DNA from: an uncultured Bacilli bacterium
GTDB lineage: Bacteria > Bacillota_I > Bacilli_A > RF39 > UBA660
DNA: 64,000 nucleotides
NCBI GenBank assembly: GCA_934148845.1
Contig: CAKPDH010000002.1
Coordinates: forward strand, 186,001-250,000
Direction: 5' to 3'
Shown: positions 1 through 11,424 of the stretch, piece after piece
Position numbering within the stretch: position 1 is the first letter of the stretch
How the letters are laid out: each line of letters opens with the position of its first letter
Notes under the pieces: generated by a model
What the model was told of the DNA's origin: nothing
The model's database searches: none
The model's input: only the letters and a program-made list of their open reading frames with translations
Position numbers and translations under genes: made by a program

Positions 1-44
1 ATCCCTCCGTCACTCTTAATAAGATAATATTTATTTACATTTTA

Positions 45-73
45 ATTTTAATACTGTTTTTTAATAATGTCAA
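45..73 (-). promoter_or_regulatory. Promoter reading out of the left window edge
   Basis: On the minus strand a perfect TTGACA (68-73) lies 17 nt from TAAAAT (45-50), the same layout as the tRNA and rRNA promoters elsewhere in this window. The transcript would leave the window. The last minus-strand bases (8 to 1) read GGAGGGAT, which would suit the 5' end of a serine tRNA, but only eight bases are visible. The product is therefore unknown. Confidence 0.5.
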
Positions 74-382
74 TTATTTTTTTCGTATAAATACTCTAAT
101 TGTATAAAATAGAAAGAATACCATTATAGCTATATATGCCCATACTAATATATCTTGTAATATACCATTACTATACTTAGAAATAATTGAAGGAATTGAG
201 TTTGGAAATATTCTATTTACCCAATGGGCAAATTCTTTTATCCCAATATTATTAGCTATATAATTAAGTAGTCTTAAAAATAAATCAATAATTGCAAATG
301 CATAAACCATTTTTGGAAAACTTCTAAACCAACACACTGCAACTATTACAAGTGCAATTACTATAACTGCATCTAAATACAT
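74..382 (-). CDS. Small three-helix membrane protein, function unknown
   Basis: The start was set at 382 because GAGGTGAT lies 3 nt before that ATG; a longer frame upstream has no such signal. The 102-residue product is hydrophobic, with membrane segments at about residues 4-17, 25-45 and 76-95 and a basic C-terminus ending RKK. I recognise no conserved motif. YggT-type integral membrane proteins have a similar length and layout (short hairpin, P-rich middle, C-terminal helix ending in basic residues), so that family is a possibility, but it is not demonstrated. It stands alone behind the Fic gene on the same strand with a gap of about 60 nt. Confidence 0.6.
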   Translation of the reverse strand: MYLDAVIVIALVIVAVCWFRSFPKMVYAFAIIDLFLRLLNYIANNIGIKEFAHWVNRIFPNSIPSIISKYSNGILQDILVWAYIAIMVFFLFYTIRVFIRKK

Positions 383-443
383 AAAATCACCTCTATAGTA
401 CTTATAAAGTATATCATATTTGTAATAAATTATCAAATATAAA

Positions 444-1361
444 TTATAATGATTTACGCCTAGACATACTCTCAAGTAATGTCTTATAATGTTCTAATCT
501 ATTATTTAAAAAATATAATTGTTCATCTACACATACTAGAACATAATCAAACCATTTATTAAATGCAATGTTATTATCAGTAAAGCTATCGTATTTAATA
601 TCATTTTGTTTTTGAAAATAAGATAGCCTTGATAAATCAAAACTTTTTGAAAGATTTATAGGTGGAAAGATAACATTTAAATCATACTGTTTATTTAAAG
701 TCCTTTTCAAATAATTATTCATAAGAATTCTTACAGTACGCCCATTACCATTTGCAAAAGGATGTATTTTAATAAAAATTATATGTATTAATGCAGCTTT
801 TATTATAGGATTATTTAAATCATTATCAAGTTTATCATCATTATAATATTTTATAAAATCATCCATATAATTTTGAATTAATTCAGGCCTTGGTGGAATA
901 TGAAGTGCATATTCGATACCACTTTCATCGCCTATCCATATAATATCTTTACGGTAATTACCAGATAAGTTATAATCCATTAAATTTTTATATTCAATAT
1001 ATGTCATCATTTTATTTTTTTCTTTTTTTAGTTTCTCAAATTCAGCATCTGAAAGGATTTTATCATTAGCCCTCATACATTTATTTATACATTTAATTTT
1101 TTCATGATTTATTTTTCCATCAATAAGAAAAACATCATTTAGCATTTTTAATCTTTCTGATGAATACAATTGTCTTTCTAATCTAATAGAATCAATAGTT
1201 TCTTTTAAAAGATAATCATATAAAAATTGATACTGAGCTTCAAGTGAATATGAAGTTAATATACTTAAATATTTTTCTAAGTCATTCATTGTGTTATTTA
1301 AATGATTTTTTACCTCATCAGTTATAGTTATATTTTTTATAAATTCATTTATCGTTAGCAT
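444..1361 (-). CDS. Fic-domain protein (probable AMPylase/nucleotidyl transferase)
   Basis: The start at 1361 has a GGTGAG ribosome site. The 305-residue protein has a helical N-terminal part and a Fic core whose motif HPFANGNGRTVR lies at residues 200-211, matching HxFx(D/N)GNGRxxR with the catalytic His and the phosphate-binding Gly/Arg residues all present. Fic enzymes usually transfer AMP from ATP to a Ser, Thr or Tyr of a target protein. A possible autoinhibitory S-x-x-x-E stretch (S58 to E62, followed by R rather than G/N) sits upstream, as in class II Fic proteins, but this is weak. It follows rplT by about 60 nt on the same strand, so read-through from the ribosomal operon is possible. 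The target is not evident, and no antitoxin gene is adjacent. Confidence 0.85.
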   Translation of the reverse strand: MLTINEFIKNITITDEVKNHLNNTMNDLEKYLSILTSYSLEAQYQFLYDYLLKETIDSIRLERQLYSSERLKMLNDVFLIDGKINHEKIKCINKCMRANDKILSDAEFEKLKKEKNKMMTYIEYKNLMDYNLSGNYRKDIIWIGDESGIEYALHIPPRPELIQNYMDDFIKYYNDDKLDNDLNNPIIKAALIHIIFIKIHPFANGNGRTVRILMNNYLKRTLNKQYDLNVIFPPINLSKSFDLSRLSYFQKQNDIKYDSFTDNNIAFNKWFDYVLVCVDEQLYFLNNRLEHYKTLLESMSRRKSL

Positions 1362-1423
1362 AAACTCACCATTAGTTATATTATCATATATAAATTTATT
1401 AGTCAAAAAAAATAGTCAAAAGA

Positions 1424-1957
1424 CTATTTAAGAGCGCTTAATAATTCAGCTTTTTTCATTGAAGTATAATTTTCAATACCTTTTTCTTTAGCTATTTTTT
1501 TAAGTTCTGCAACTGTCATACTTGATAAATCACTTTTTTCTTCTTTTTTAGCAGCCTTTTCTACCTTTTTAGTTTCAGTTTTTTCCTCTTTAACTACTTT
1601 TCCTGCTAATGCATCTTTAGCTACATTTACTAACTTAGTAAATGCTTCAGCATCATCAATTGCAATCTCACTAATCATTTTTCTATTAATAGCTACTCCT
1701 GCCTTATTTAAACCTGAAATAAATTTTGAATAACTTATATCATTCATACGACATGCAGCATTAATTCTTACTATCCATAGTTTACGCATTTCTCTTTTAT
1801 TTTGTTTTCTATCTCTATAAGCATACTTTAATGAATGCATAACTTGTTCTTTAGCAGTTTTATATAGTTTATGTTTACTTCCAAAATAACCTTTAGCTAA
1901 TTTTAAAACTTTTTTTCTTCTATTTTTGTGAATATTTCCACCTTTAACTCTTGCCAT
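1424..1957 (-). CDS. rplT: Ribosomal protein L20 with a C-terminal SAP/Rho_N-like extension
   Basis: Residues 1 to about 118 are a standard bL20, with MARVKGG at the start and the basic helix that nucleates 23S rRNA folding. The usual protein stops there. This one runs to 177 residues, with a Lys/Glu-rich linker (about 119-142) and then a 35-residue module ending in [14 protein letters not shown]...[11 protein letters not shown]. That pattern is typical of the SAP/Rho N-terminal helix-extended-loop-helix nucleic-acid-binding fold. It is the last gene of infC-rpmI-rplT, with a good GGAGG site. L20 normally represses its own operon by binding the leader; whether the tail alters this is unknown. 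Base composition of the tail resembles the rest of the gene. Confidence 0.95.
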   Translation of the reverse strand: MARVKGGNIHKNRRKKVLKLAKGYFGSKHKLYKTAKEQVMHSLKYAYRDRKQNKREMRKLWIVRINAACRMNDISYSKFISGLNKAGVAINRKMISEIAIDDAEAFTKLVNVAKDALAGKVVKEEKTETKKVEKAAKKEEKSDLSSMTVAELKKIAKEKGIENYTSMKKAELLSALK

Positions 1958-1977
1958 TATGTTTCCTCCTTCTTAAA

Positions 1978-2166
1978 TTAAAATTGTACTTTTTTAAATC
2001 TATTTGCATCTGATTTACTTAATGTAGAAGCAGTCCTTCCACACCTATTTGAAGCTGTATTTTTTTTACCAGTATTATGTCTAGTACCTGGATGTCCAAT
2101 TTTAATATCATTTTTTCTTTCATTTAAAACTTTTTGTGTACCTTTATGTGATTTAATTTTTGGCAT
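1978..2166 (-). CDS. rpmI: Ribosomal protein L35
   Basis: This 62-residue basic protein begins MPKIKSHKGTQK and carries the conserved internal HNTGKK and late SKSDANRFKK segments of bL35, a small 50S subunit protein. Length is normal (about 64-66 residues in most Bacillota). It sits between infC (10 nt gap) and rplT (20 nt gap) and has a GGAGG ribosome site. The order infC-rpmI-rplT is near universal in this phylum and supports the call. Confidence 0.97.
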   Translation of the reverse strand: MPKIKSHKGTQKVLNERKNDIKIGHPGTRHNTGKKNTASNRCGRTASTLSKSDANRFKKVQF

Positions 2167-2176
2167 AATATTCCTC

Positions 2177-2707
2177 CTATTTTTCCTTTTTTGGTATAAG
2201 AATCATTGTCATGTTTCTACCTTCTAAAACTGGTTTTTGTTCAATATCAGATATGTTTGATAACGCATCTGCAAATTTCATTAGAACATCTCTACCTAAG
2301 TCAGTATGAGCCATTTCTCTTCCTTTAAAACGTATTGACGCTTTAACCTTGTGACCTTTTTCTAAATATTTACTTGAATTCTTAACACGAGTATCAAAGT
2401 CATGAACATCTATTGAAACAGATAATCGGTATTCTTTCATTTCAAGGTTTGCTTCTCTTTGCTTTTTTATATTTTCTTTTTGCTTTTTCTTATTTTGATA
2501 TTTAAACTTATTGTAATCCATTACCTTACATACAGGTGGATTAGCGTTTGGGTTTATCAATACAAGATCAAAGCCTGCATAGGTTGACAAAGTAATTGCA
2601 TCCTTTATTGATTTAATTCCTAATTGTTCTCCATTTGGTCCGATAACCATAACTTCTTTAGCTCTAATTTGTCCATTTATAAACAAATCCTTTTCTTTGT
2701 TTGCGAT
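2177..2707 (-). CDS. infC: Translation initiation factor IF-3, probable ATC start
   Basis: IF-3 binds the 30S subunit and enforces correct start-codon choice. Residues after the start read AxxxxDLFINGQIRAKEVMVIGPNGEQLG, the classic N-terminal domain; the C-terminal domain follows a Lys-rich linker (NKKKQKENIKKQREAN) and ends near EGRNMTMIL. I place the start at an ATC codon (2705-2707), because AGGAGG ends 8 nt before it. The alternative GTG at 2714-2716 lies directly against the Shine-Dalgarno and is too close to use. Unusual AUU/AUC-class start codons are known for infC in many bacteria and let IF-3 repress its own synthesis. The product is 176 residues, the normal size. Confidence 0.93.
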   Translation of the reverse strand: MANKEKDLFINGQIRAKEVMVIGPNGEQLGIKSIKDAITLSTYAGFDLVLINPNANPPVCKVMDYNKFKYQNKKKQKENIKKQREANLEMKEYRLSVSIDVHDFDTRVKNSSKYLEKGHKVKASIRFKGREMAHTDLGRDVLMKFADALSNISDIEQKPVLEGRNMTMILIPKKEK

Positions 2708-2737
2708 AACAAACACCTCCTAATATATCTTATACCA

Positions 2738-2855
2738 TGAAAAAAGTGCATACAATGTATCCACTTAAAATAACCATAAATAAACAATTTATCGGCCTTT
2801 ACCCATTACTTTAGTAATCAGGTGGATGTGGATACATCTCTTTCCTTTTTCATAT
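2738..2855 (-). promoter_or_regulatory. infC-rpmI-rplT leader, L20-type autoregulatory element
   Basis: About 145 nt of untranslated leader precede infC. It contains a 10-nt long-range inverted repeat, ATGTATCCAC at 2755-2764 against GTGGATACAT at 2828-2837. This encloses a short hairpin, ATTAC with a TAAA loop and GTAAT (2805-2818), and a conserved-looking GGGTAAAGGCCGATAAA stretch. Firmicute L20 leaders fold into a mimic of the 23S rRNA site bound by L20. The position, size and nested helices fit, but family membership is inference from layout rather than a model match. Confidence 0.6.
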
Positions 2856-2861
2856 GTAATG

Positions 2862-2890
2862 ATTATATAATTAAATTTAAAATTTGTCAA
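2862..2890 (-). promoter_or_regulatory. Promoter of the infC operon
   Basis: Minus-strand TTGACA (2885-2890) and TATAAT (2862-2867) are separated by exactly 17 nt, both consensus. The -35 box overlaps the stop codon of the upstream tsaD fusion gene, so the ribosomal operon starts inside the end of the t6A operon. The start of transcription should be near 2855. Confidence 0.8.
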
Positions 2891-4317
2891 GAGTTTTTAT
2901 TATATATATCAAATAAACTTGTAGTTGCAACTGCTTTTAAATCTATATCTGCTCTGATACCTTTTTTATAAGCATAATATCCAGCTACTGCTATCATAGC
3001 GCCATTATCTGTACAATATTTAATATTCGGAATACATAAATTTATTCCTTTTTCTTTGCACATATTAATAAATGCAGCCCTAATACCTGTATTTGCAGAA
3101 ACTCCACCTGCTATTATTAAATTCTTAATATTATATTCTTTAAGTGCCTTGAATGTTTTTTTAGTCAATATTTCAATAACTCTATTTTGAAATGAACAAG
3201 CAATATCCTCATTTCTAATATCATTTCCACGTTGACGTTCATTATGTACTAAATTTATTACTGCACTCTTTATTCCACTAAAACTAAAATTATATGAATT
3301 GTCATCAAGTGGTAATGGTAATTTATATGTATCTTTTCCATCATATGAAAGTTTATCAACAAGTGGACCTCCAGGATATGGCAGATTAATAACACGTGCC
3401 ACTTTATCATAACATTCACCAACAGCGTCATCTAAAGTACCACCTATTTTTTCAAAAGAGTAGTCTTCTTTCATATAAATTAATTCTGTATGTCCTCCAG
3501 ATATTACAAGTGCGATTAAAGGAAAATCCATTTTACTAACTAAATTATTTGCATATATATGACCAGCTATATGATGTACTGGTATTAAAGGTTTATTATA
3601 TATGTATGAAAGAGTGGTTGCTGCAGAAACGCCAATTAATAAACATCCAATTAACCCAGGACCATATGTAACAGCTATTGCTGTTATATCATCCATTGTC
3701 ATACCAGCCTTTTTTAGACATTCCTCAATAACTATAGTTATACTTTCAACATGCATTCTACTTGCAATTTCTGGAACTACACCTCCATAACTTGCATGTA
3801 TGTCCATTTGAGATAAAACTACAGTTGAAATTTCTTCAACTCCATTTTTTACAATAGAAACACTTGTTTCATCACAACTACTTTCTATACCTAATATATA
3901 TATATCCTTCATCTTACTACCACCATACTCTTTTATCATTAAAATAGCATCTTCATTACTATAATAATTTTTTCTTATACATACTTCATTAAAACCATTT
4001 TTCTTATAAAATGAAATAGCTATCTTATTTGATTTTCTTACTTCAAGTGTAATATTCTTTATATCAAGATTATTACACTCTAAATGTTTTAATAACTTTG
4101 TTGCTATAGCTTTATTTCTATATTTTTCATCAACAATAATATAATCTATTTCAATTCTATCATATATTCTTTCATATACAATAACGCCTATTATTTCATT
4201 ATCAAGCTTATATGTATAACATTTTCTAAATTCATTATTAAAATCTAATTTGTAATTAAATTCTAATAATAATTTATTTATTTTATTAATATCAATTTTA
4301 TTATACTCTGATATCAT
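2887..4317 (-). CDS. tsaD: RimI-type N-acetyltransferase fused to TsaD (t6A37 tRNA synthase)
   Basis: Two proteins usually made separately are one 476-residue frame. Residues 1-133 are a GNAT acetyltransferase like RimI, with the acetyl-CoA loop YRNKAIATKLL at 66-76, where the usual Gly is Ala. Residues 136-476 are TsaD, the Kae1-family enzyme that joins the threonylcarbamoyl group to A37 of ANN-decoding tRNAs: ESSCDET at 145-151, the metal-binding HHIAGH motif, SGGHTEL and GGVSANTG. An internal ATG (3910-3912) at the domain border is preceded by GGTGGT six nt upstream, so free TsaD might also be made. It ends the tsaE-tsaB-tsaD operon, overlapping tsaB by 17 nt. RimI acetylates ribosomal protein S18 in enterobacteria; its target here is unknown. 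Confidence 0.95.
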   Translation of the reverse strand: MISEYNKIDINKINKLLLEFNYKLDFNNEFRKCYTYKLDNEIIGVIVYERIYDRIEIDYIIVDEKYRNKAIATKLLKHLECNNLDIKNITLEVRKSNKIAISFYKKNGFNEVCIRKNYYSNEDAILMIKEYGGSKMKDIYILGIESSCDETSVSIVKNGVEEISTVVLSQMDIHASYGGVVPEIASRMHVESITIVIEECLKKAGMTMDDITAIAVTYGPGLIGCLLIGVSAATTLSYIYNKPLIPVHHIAGHIYANNLVSKMDFPLIALVISGGHTELIYMKEDYSFEKIGGTLDDAVGECYDKVARVINLPYPGGPLVDKLSYDGKDTYKLPLPLDDNSYNFSFSGIKSAVINLVHNERQRGNDIRNEDIACSFQNRVIEILTKKTFKALKEYNIKNLIIAGGVSANTGIRAAFINMCKEKGINLCIPNIKYCTDNGAMIAVAGYYAYKKGIRADIDLKAVATTSLFDIYNKNS

Positions 4318-4921
4318 TTTTCTTCTTTTCCTCTGCTTCAGTTAATTTTAAATAATTTGGATAAAGCATATGAGGATTAACACCTTTGTCATTTTCATGT
4401 TTCATAATAAGCTTTAAAATATCAACTTTGGGATTACAACAATTTATAACATCATATGATACTAATTCATAATTATCATCAATACTTTCTAATAAAGTAT
4501 TCAAACCTATTAGTTGATCATTTCTTATACATTTTAAGTTTTTATCATATATTCCTGCAAAAACATTACCTCTCCTTGCATCAATCATTGAGACTATATA
4601 CTTTTTATTAGTCTCAGTAGTAGCTAAAAATTCTAAACTAGAAATTGGAACTACTGGTATATTAAGTGACCAGGCAATTATTTTTGCTATAGTGACTCCG
4701 ATCCTTATTCCTGTAAAAGAACCAGGACCATTAATTACAAAGATTTTTTCTATATCATTAATAGTTAAATTATTTTCTTTTAATCCTTTATCAATTATAG
4801 GTAATATTTGTGATGACATATCACAAATAATTTTATCATTAAAAGTATATAAAATCTTATTTTCAATCACTATTGATATAGTTACATTTGACGTACAAGT
4901 ATCAATTAATAAATATTTCAC
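4301..4921 (-). CDS. tsaB: TsaB, t6A-complex scaffold protein
   Basis: This 206-residue protein shows the TsaB signature INGPGSFTGIRIG at about residues 63-75 and an N-terminal ASKHA-fold strand (YLLIDTCTSNVTISI). TsaB is an inactive paralogue of TsaD that bridges TsaD and TsaE in the complex forming N6-threonylcarbamoyladenosine in tRNA. It overlaps tsaE by 4 nt and the tsaD fusion by 17 nt, so the three are translationally coupled. The fourth pathway enzyme, TsaC/Sua5, is not in the window. Confidence 0.93.
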   Translation of the reverse strand: MKYLLIDTCTSNVTISIVIENKILYTFNDKIICDMSSQILPIIDKGLKENNLTINDIEKIFVINGPGSFTGIRIGVTIAKIIAWSLNIPVVPISSLEFLATTETNKKYIVSMIDARRGNVFAGIYDKNLKCIRNDQLIGLNTLLESIDDNYELVSYDVINCCNPKVDILKLIMKHENDKGVNPHMLYPNYLKLTEAEEKKKNDIRV

Positions 4922-5370
4922 AATACTGCCTCACATAATTCTTCATACTTTTTTCCATAAGGCGTTATTATTAGCATTCTTTTATCTTCACCTAATATTT
5001 TAAATTTAATTTCAATTCTTTCATCGGGCAAGATATCTTTTATAGTCTTTGACCATTCTATTATTACTATTCCACCTTTGTTATAATATTCTTCAATATC
5101 AATACCACTAGTATCACCATCAAGCCTATATACATCCATATGATAAAGTGGCATTTCACCAGTTTGATATTCTTTAATAATAGTAAATGTAGGAGAGGTA
5201 ATTGTTTCATTAATTCCAAGAGCATTTGCTATACCTTTAGTAAAAACTGTTTTACCACTTCCAAGCTCACCATCAAGACAAATTATCATATTAGGAAATT
5301 TTTCTGATTCAAAATTTTGAGCTATCTCTATTGTTTCTAATTCACTATGAGTTGTAACTTTATATTCCAT
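4918..5370 (-). CDS. tsaE: TsaE, ATPase of the t6A tRNA-modification complex
   Basis: The 150-residue P-loop protein has its Walker A GELGSGKT at about residues 34-41 and then the family motif ITSPTFTIIKEY, which contains the conserved Thr and the switch region. TsaE hydrolyses ATP to reset the TsaB-TsaD complex. It is the first gene of the operon, with AGGTGAT five nt before the ATG at 5370, followed by a 4-nt overlap with tsaB. About 70 nt upstream is the terminator hairpin of the rRNA operon. Confidence 0.94.
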   Translation of the reverse strand: MEYKVTTHSELETIEIAQNFESEKFPNMIICLDGELGSGKTVFTKGIANALGINETITSPTFTIIKEYQTGEMPLYHMDVYRLDGDTSGIDIEEYYNKGGIVIIEWSKTIKDILPDERIEIKFKILGEDKRMLIITPYGKKYEELCEAVL

Positions 5371-5453
5371 TTATATCACCTATATAATTATACCATCAAT
5401 ATAAATATTATTACAATATAAATAATTATTAATAATATAAAAAATAGTAATAT

Positions 5454-5482
5454 AAAAGTCTAAATTTTAAATTTAGACTTTT
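5454..5482 (-). terminator. Terminator of the rRNA operon
   Basis: A near-perfect inverted repeat, AAAAGTCTAAATTT against its complement with one central base, lies 14 nt beyond the 5S 3' end. It is AT-rich with U-rich flanks in both directions, so it may also shield the tsaE operon from the rRNA operon. Confidence 0.75.
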
Positions 5483-5496
5483 ATATACAAAAAAAA

Positions 5497-5602
5497 ATTG
5501 GCAACTTGCTATCTTCGCTTTTACACTATTTTCGCCGTAAAAGAGCTTAACTACTGTGTTCGGTATGGGAACAGGTGTATCCTCTTTGCTATCGTCACCA
5601 AT
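5497..5602 (-). rRNA. rrf: 5S ribosomal RNA
   Basis: On the minus strand the sequence starts TTGGTGACGATAGC, contains the conserved CCCATACCGAACAC core at about 5560-5575, and ends AGCAAGTTGCCAA, whose ends pair as helix I. It is about 106 nt, slightly short, as expected for an AT-rich Bacillota. It lies about 70 nt after the 23S gene. Confidence 0.93.
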
Positions 5603-5625
5603 AAATATTAGAGAAATAATTCTCT

Positions 5626-5645
5626 GAAAACATGATAATGTGTAA
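5626..5645 (-). other. 23S precursor processing stem, 3' arm
   Basis: GAAAACATGATAATGTGTAA on the plus strand is complementary, with one or two interruptions, to the segment at 8666-8686 in the 16S-23S spacer. The two arms flank the 23S gene and would form the long helix that RNase III-type enzymes cut to release pre-23S rRNA. Adjacent TAATTTGAT at about 5651-5659 extends the pairing with ATCAAATTA near 8618-8626. Confidence 0.65.
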
Positions 5646-5670
5646 TCTATCAAATTAGAAATAATTATAG

Positions 5671-8597
<2,927 letters not shown>

Positions 8598-8665
8598 CCA
8601 TTTTTGTTATTTATCCTAATTTGATGAGATAATTTTAATATTTAATGTGCTCGTTACACATTAAA

Positions 8666-8686
8666 TTACCACATTATCAAGTTTTC
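8666..8686 (-). other. 23S precursor processing stem, 5' arm, and spacer hairpin
   Basis: This arm pairs with 5626-5645 across the 23S gene. Beside it, TTTAATGTG and CACATTAAA (8641-8665) form a 9-bp hairpin with a 7-nt loop. The same stretch holds the TTTGAAAACT element that also occurs ahead of the 16S gene. The 16S-23S spacer (8598-8768) contains no tRNA gene. Confidence 0.6.
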
Positions 8687-8768
8687 AAAGAACTATTCTG
8701 AGAGAATAATCTCTCAAAACTAAGCAAAATGTTTTATATTAGCTAGATACGATATAATCTTTCTCCAT

Positions 8769-10330
<1,562 letters not shown>

Positions 10331-10364
10331 AATAAAATAATTTTTGAATTTTGTTTGTTTATTC

Positions 10365-10398
10365 CTAGCTAATTTGAATTGACATTTTGCTCAGTTTT
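10365..10398 (-). other. 16S precursor processing stem, 5' arm
   Basis: Plus-strand CTAGCTAAT (10365-10373) and ACATTTTGCTCAGTTTT (10382-10398) are complementary to ATTAGCTAG (8738-8746) and AAAACTAAGCAAAATGT (8716-8732) on the other side of the 16S gene, with one wobble pair. The two arms would form the RNase III-type processing helix around pre-16S rRNA. Confidence 0.75.
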
Positions 10399-10435
10399 CA
10401 AAGATCATTCTGCCCTTTTCTCAAAGAGCAATCAC

Positions 10436-10464
10436 AGTATATCAAATCTCAAAATGTTTGTCAA
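10436..10464 (-). promoter_or_regulatory. rRNA promoter P1 (closest to 16S)
   Basis: Minus-strand TTGACA (10459-10464), a 17-nt spacer and TATACT (10436-10441) preceded by TGA. The upstream side is A-rich, resembling an UP element. It is one of four tandem copies at about 90-100 bp intervals. Confidence 0.85.
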
Positions 10465-10537
10465 TACTTTTTTCAAAAAAAATATTTTTTTAAAACTTGA
10501 AATACTTTATTGTACATTATCTGCACAACGTGATATT

Positions 10538-10566
10538 AATATATCAAAATTAATAAGCAATGTCAA
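10538..10566 (-). promoter_or_regulatory. rRNA promoter P2
   Basis: Minus-strand TTGACA (10561-10566), 17-nt spacer ending in TGA, and TATATT (10538-10543). An A-tract lies immediately upstream of the -35 box. It has the same architecture as P1, P3 and P4. Confidence 0.85.
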
Positions 10567-10628
10567 GTCTTTTTTAAAACTTTCTAACTTTTTTTAATTT
10601 TGATGTCTTCCTTTCAGAAGACTTGATT

Positions 10629-10657
10629 AATATATCAAAAAATAATTTTGATGTCAA
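10629..10657 (-). promoter_or_regulatory. rRNA promoter P3
   Basis: Minus-strand TTGACA (10652-10657), 17-nt spacer ending in TGA, and TATATT (10629-10634), with a run of A residues upstream of -35. It is 91 bp upstream of P2. Confidence 0.85.
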
Positions 10658-10721
10658 GCTTTTTTTAAAACTTTTTAAAATTATTTTTTTGATTTTCCTT
10701 CTCTCTCAAGAAGTCCTCACT

Positions 10722-10750
10722 AATATATCAAAAATGAATATCTGTGTCAA
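10722..10750 (-). promoter_or_regulatory. rRNA promoter P4 (most distal)
   Basis: Minus-strand TTGACA (10745-10750), 17-nt spacer ending in TGA, and TATATT (10722-10727), again preceded by a long A/T tract. It is 93 bp upstream of P3. The stretch 10331-10814 contains no gene; it holds these promoters and the rRNA leader. Confidence 0.85.
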
Positions 10751-10814
10751 TATTTTTTTAAATTTTTTTTATTTTTTACATATTCCATTAACATTATATA
10801 TATAATTGTTAAAA

Positions 10815-11360
10815 TTAATGAACATTTTCTTCAGATTTTAAATTTAAATATAACTTTAAATATTCCATATTTTTTTCTTTATTAAACATAACTGCACCGT
10901 TCTTATATTCGTTTATAAGATCATTAAGTGCATTTGTTATAACTTTATCCAAATCACTAGAATAGTTCATCTTATTTTTATGATATTCATATTCTAGTTT
11001 ATCAAGAATTTTATATTCTCCTTTTGGAAAAATTCTTAAGTCTAAGTCATAATCTATATATTTTATAGTATTATCTTCAATAATAAACGGAGTTGCTATA
11101 TTACAATAATAATATATTCCATCTTTTTTCATTTGTGCTATTATGTTATACCATTTATCTTTAAAGTAATACATTATAGCTGGCTCTTTAGTTTTCCAGG
11201 TAGTACCCTCAGATTCAATAACTAAGGTTTTATTGTTTCCAAATACCATATAATCTTTTTTTACATCTAGCACAACAGCTTCAAGCCAAGCTCTATGAAT
11301 TTTTTTATTATGTTTGTAACATTGTATTTCAAGTTTATCTCCTATAAAAAGTTGCTTCAT
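10815..11360 (-). CDS. ntdP: DUF402 nucleoside tri/diphosphate phosphatase-like protein
   Basis: The start at 11360 has AGGTGAT five nt upstream; a GTG three codons earlier lies inside that ribosome site. The 181-residue protein matches the DUF402/NtdP family of Gram-positive bacteria: an N-terminal strand segment (HRAWLEAVVL), EGTTWKTKEPAIMYYFKDKWYNIIAQMK, a YYCNIATP segment and the acidic YIDYDLDLRIFP motif that holds the metal-binding Asp residues, then a C-terminal helix. Characterised members hydrolyse nucleoside tri- and diphosphates with divalent metal. It is transcribed toward the rRNA promoter cluster and has no operon partner. Confidence 0.85.
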   Translation of the reverse strand: MKQLFIGDKLEIQCYKHNKKIHRAWLEAVVLDVKKDYMVFGNNKTLVIESEGTTWKTKEPAIMYYFKDKWYNIIAQMKKDGIYYYCNIATPFIIEDNTIKYIDYDLDLRIFPKGEYKILDKLEYEYHKNKMNYSSDLDKVITNALNDLINEYKNGAVMFNKEKNMEYLKLYLNLKSEENVH

Positions 11361-11393
11361 ATAAATCACCTATGTCGATTATAACACAATTTA

Positions 11394-11424
11394 ATTAAAT
11401 AAAAAAGCAGGAATTTATTTTTCA
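11394..11424 (-). terminator. Possible terminator overlapping the end of the S41 protease gene
   Basis: AAGCAG in the last codons pairs with CTGCTT after the stop, followed by TTTTTTATTT on the minus strand. The stem is only 6 bp, so this is a moderate call. Confidence 0.45.

Noticed and set aside
10538..10750. The four promoter repeats viewed as a CRISPR-like or satellite array
   Set aside because: Only short core motifs recur, with diverging sequence between; spacing and motifs are those of promoters.
10379..10805. Short plus-strand frames in the rRNA promoter region
   Set aside because: Low-complexity Phe/Leu/Lys products that cover the promoter repeats; no ribosome site.
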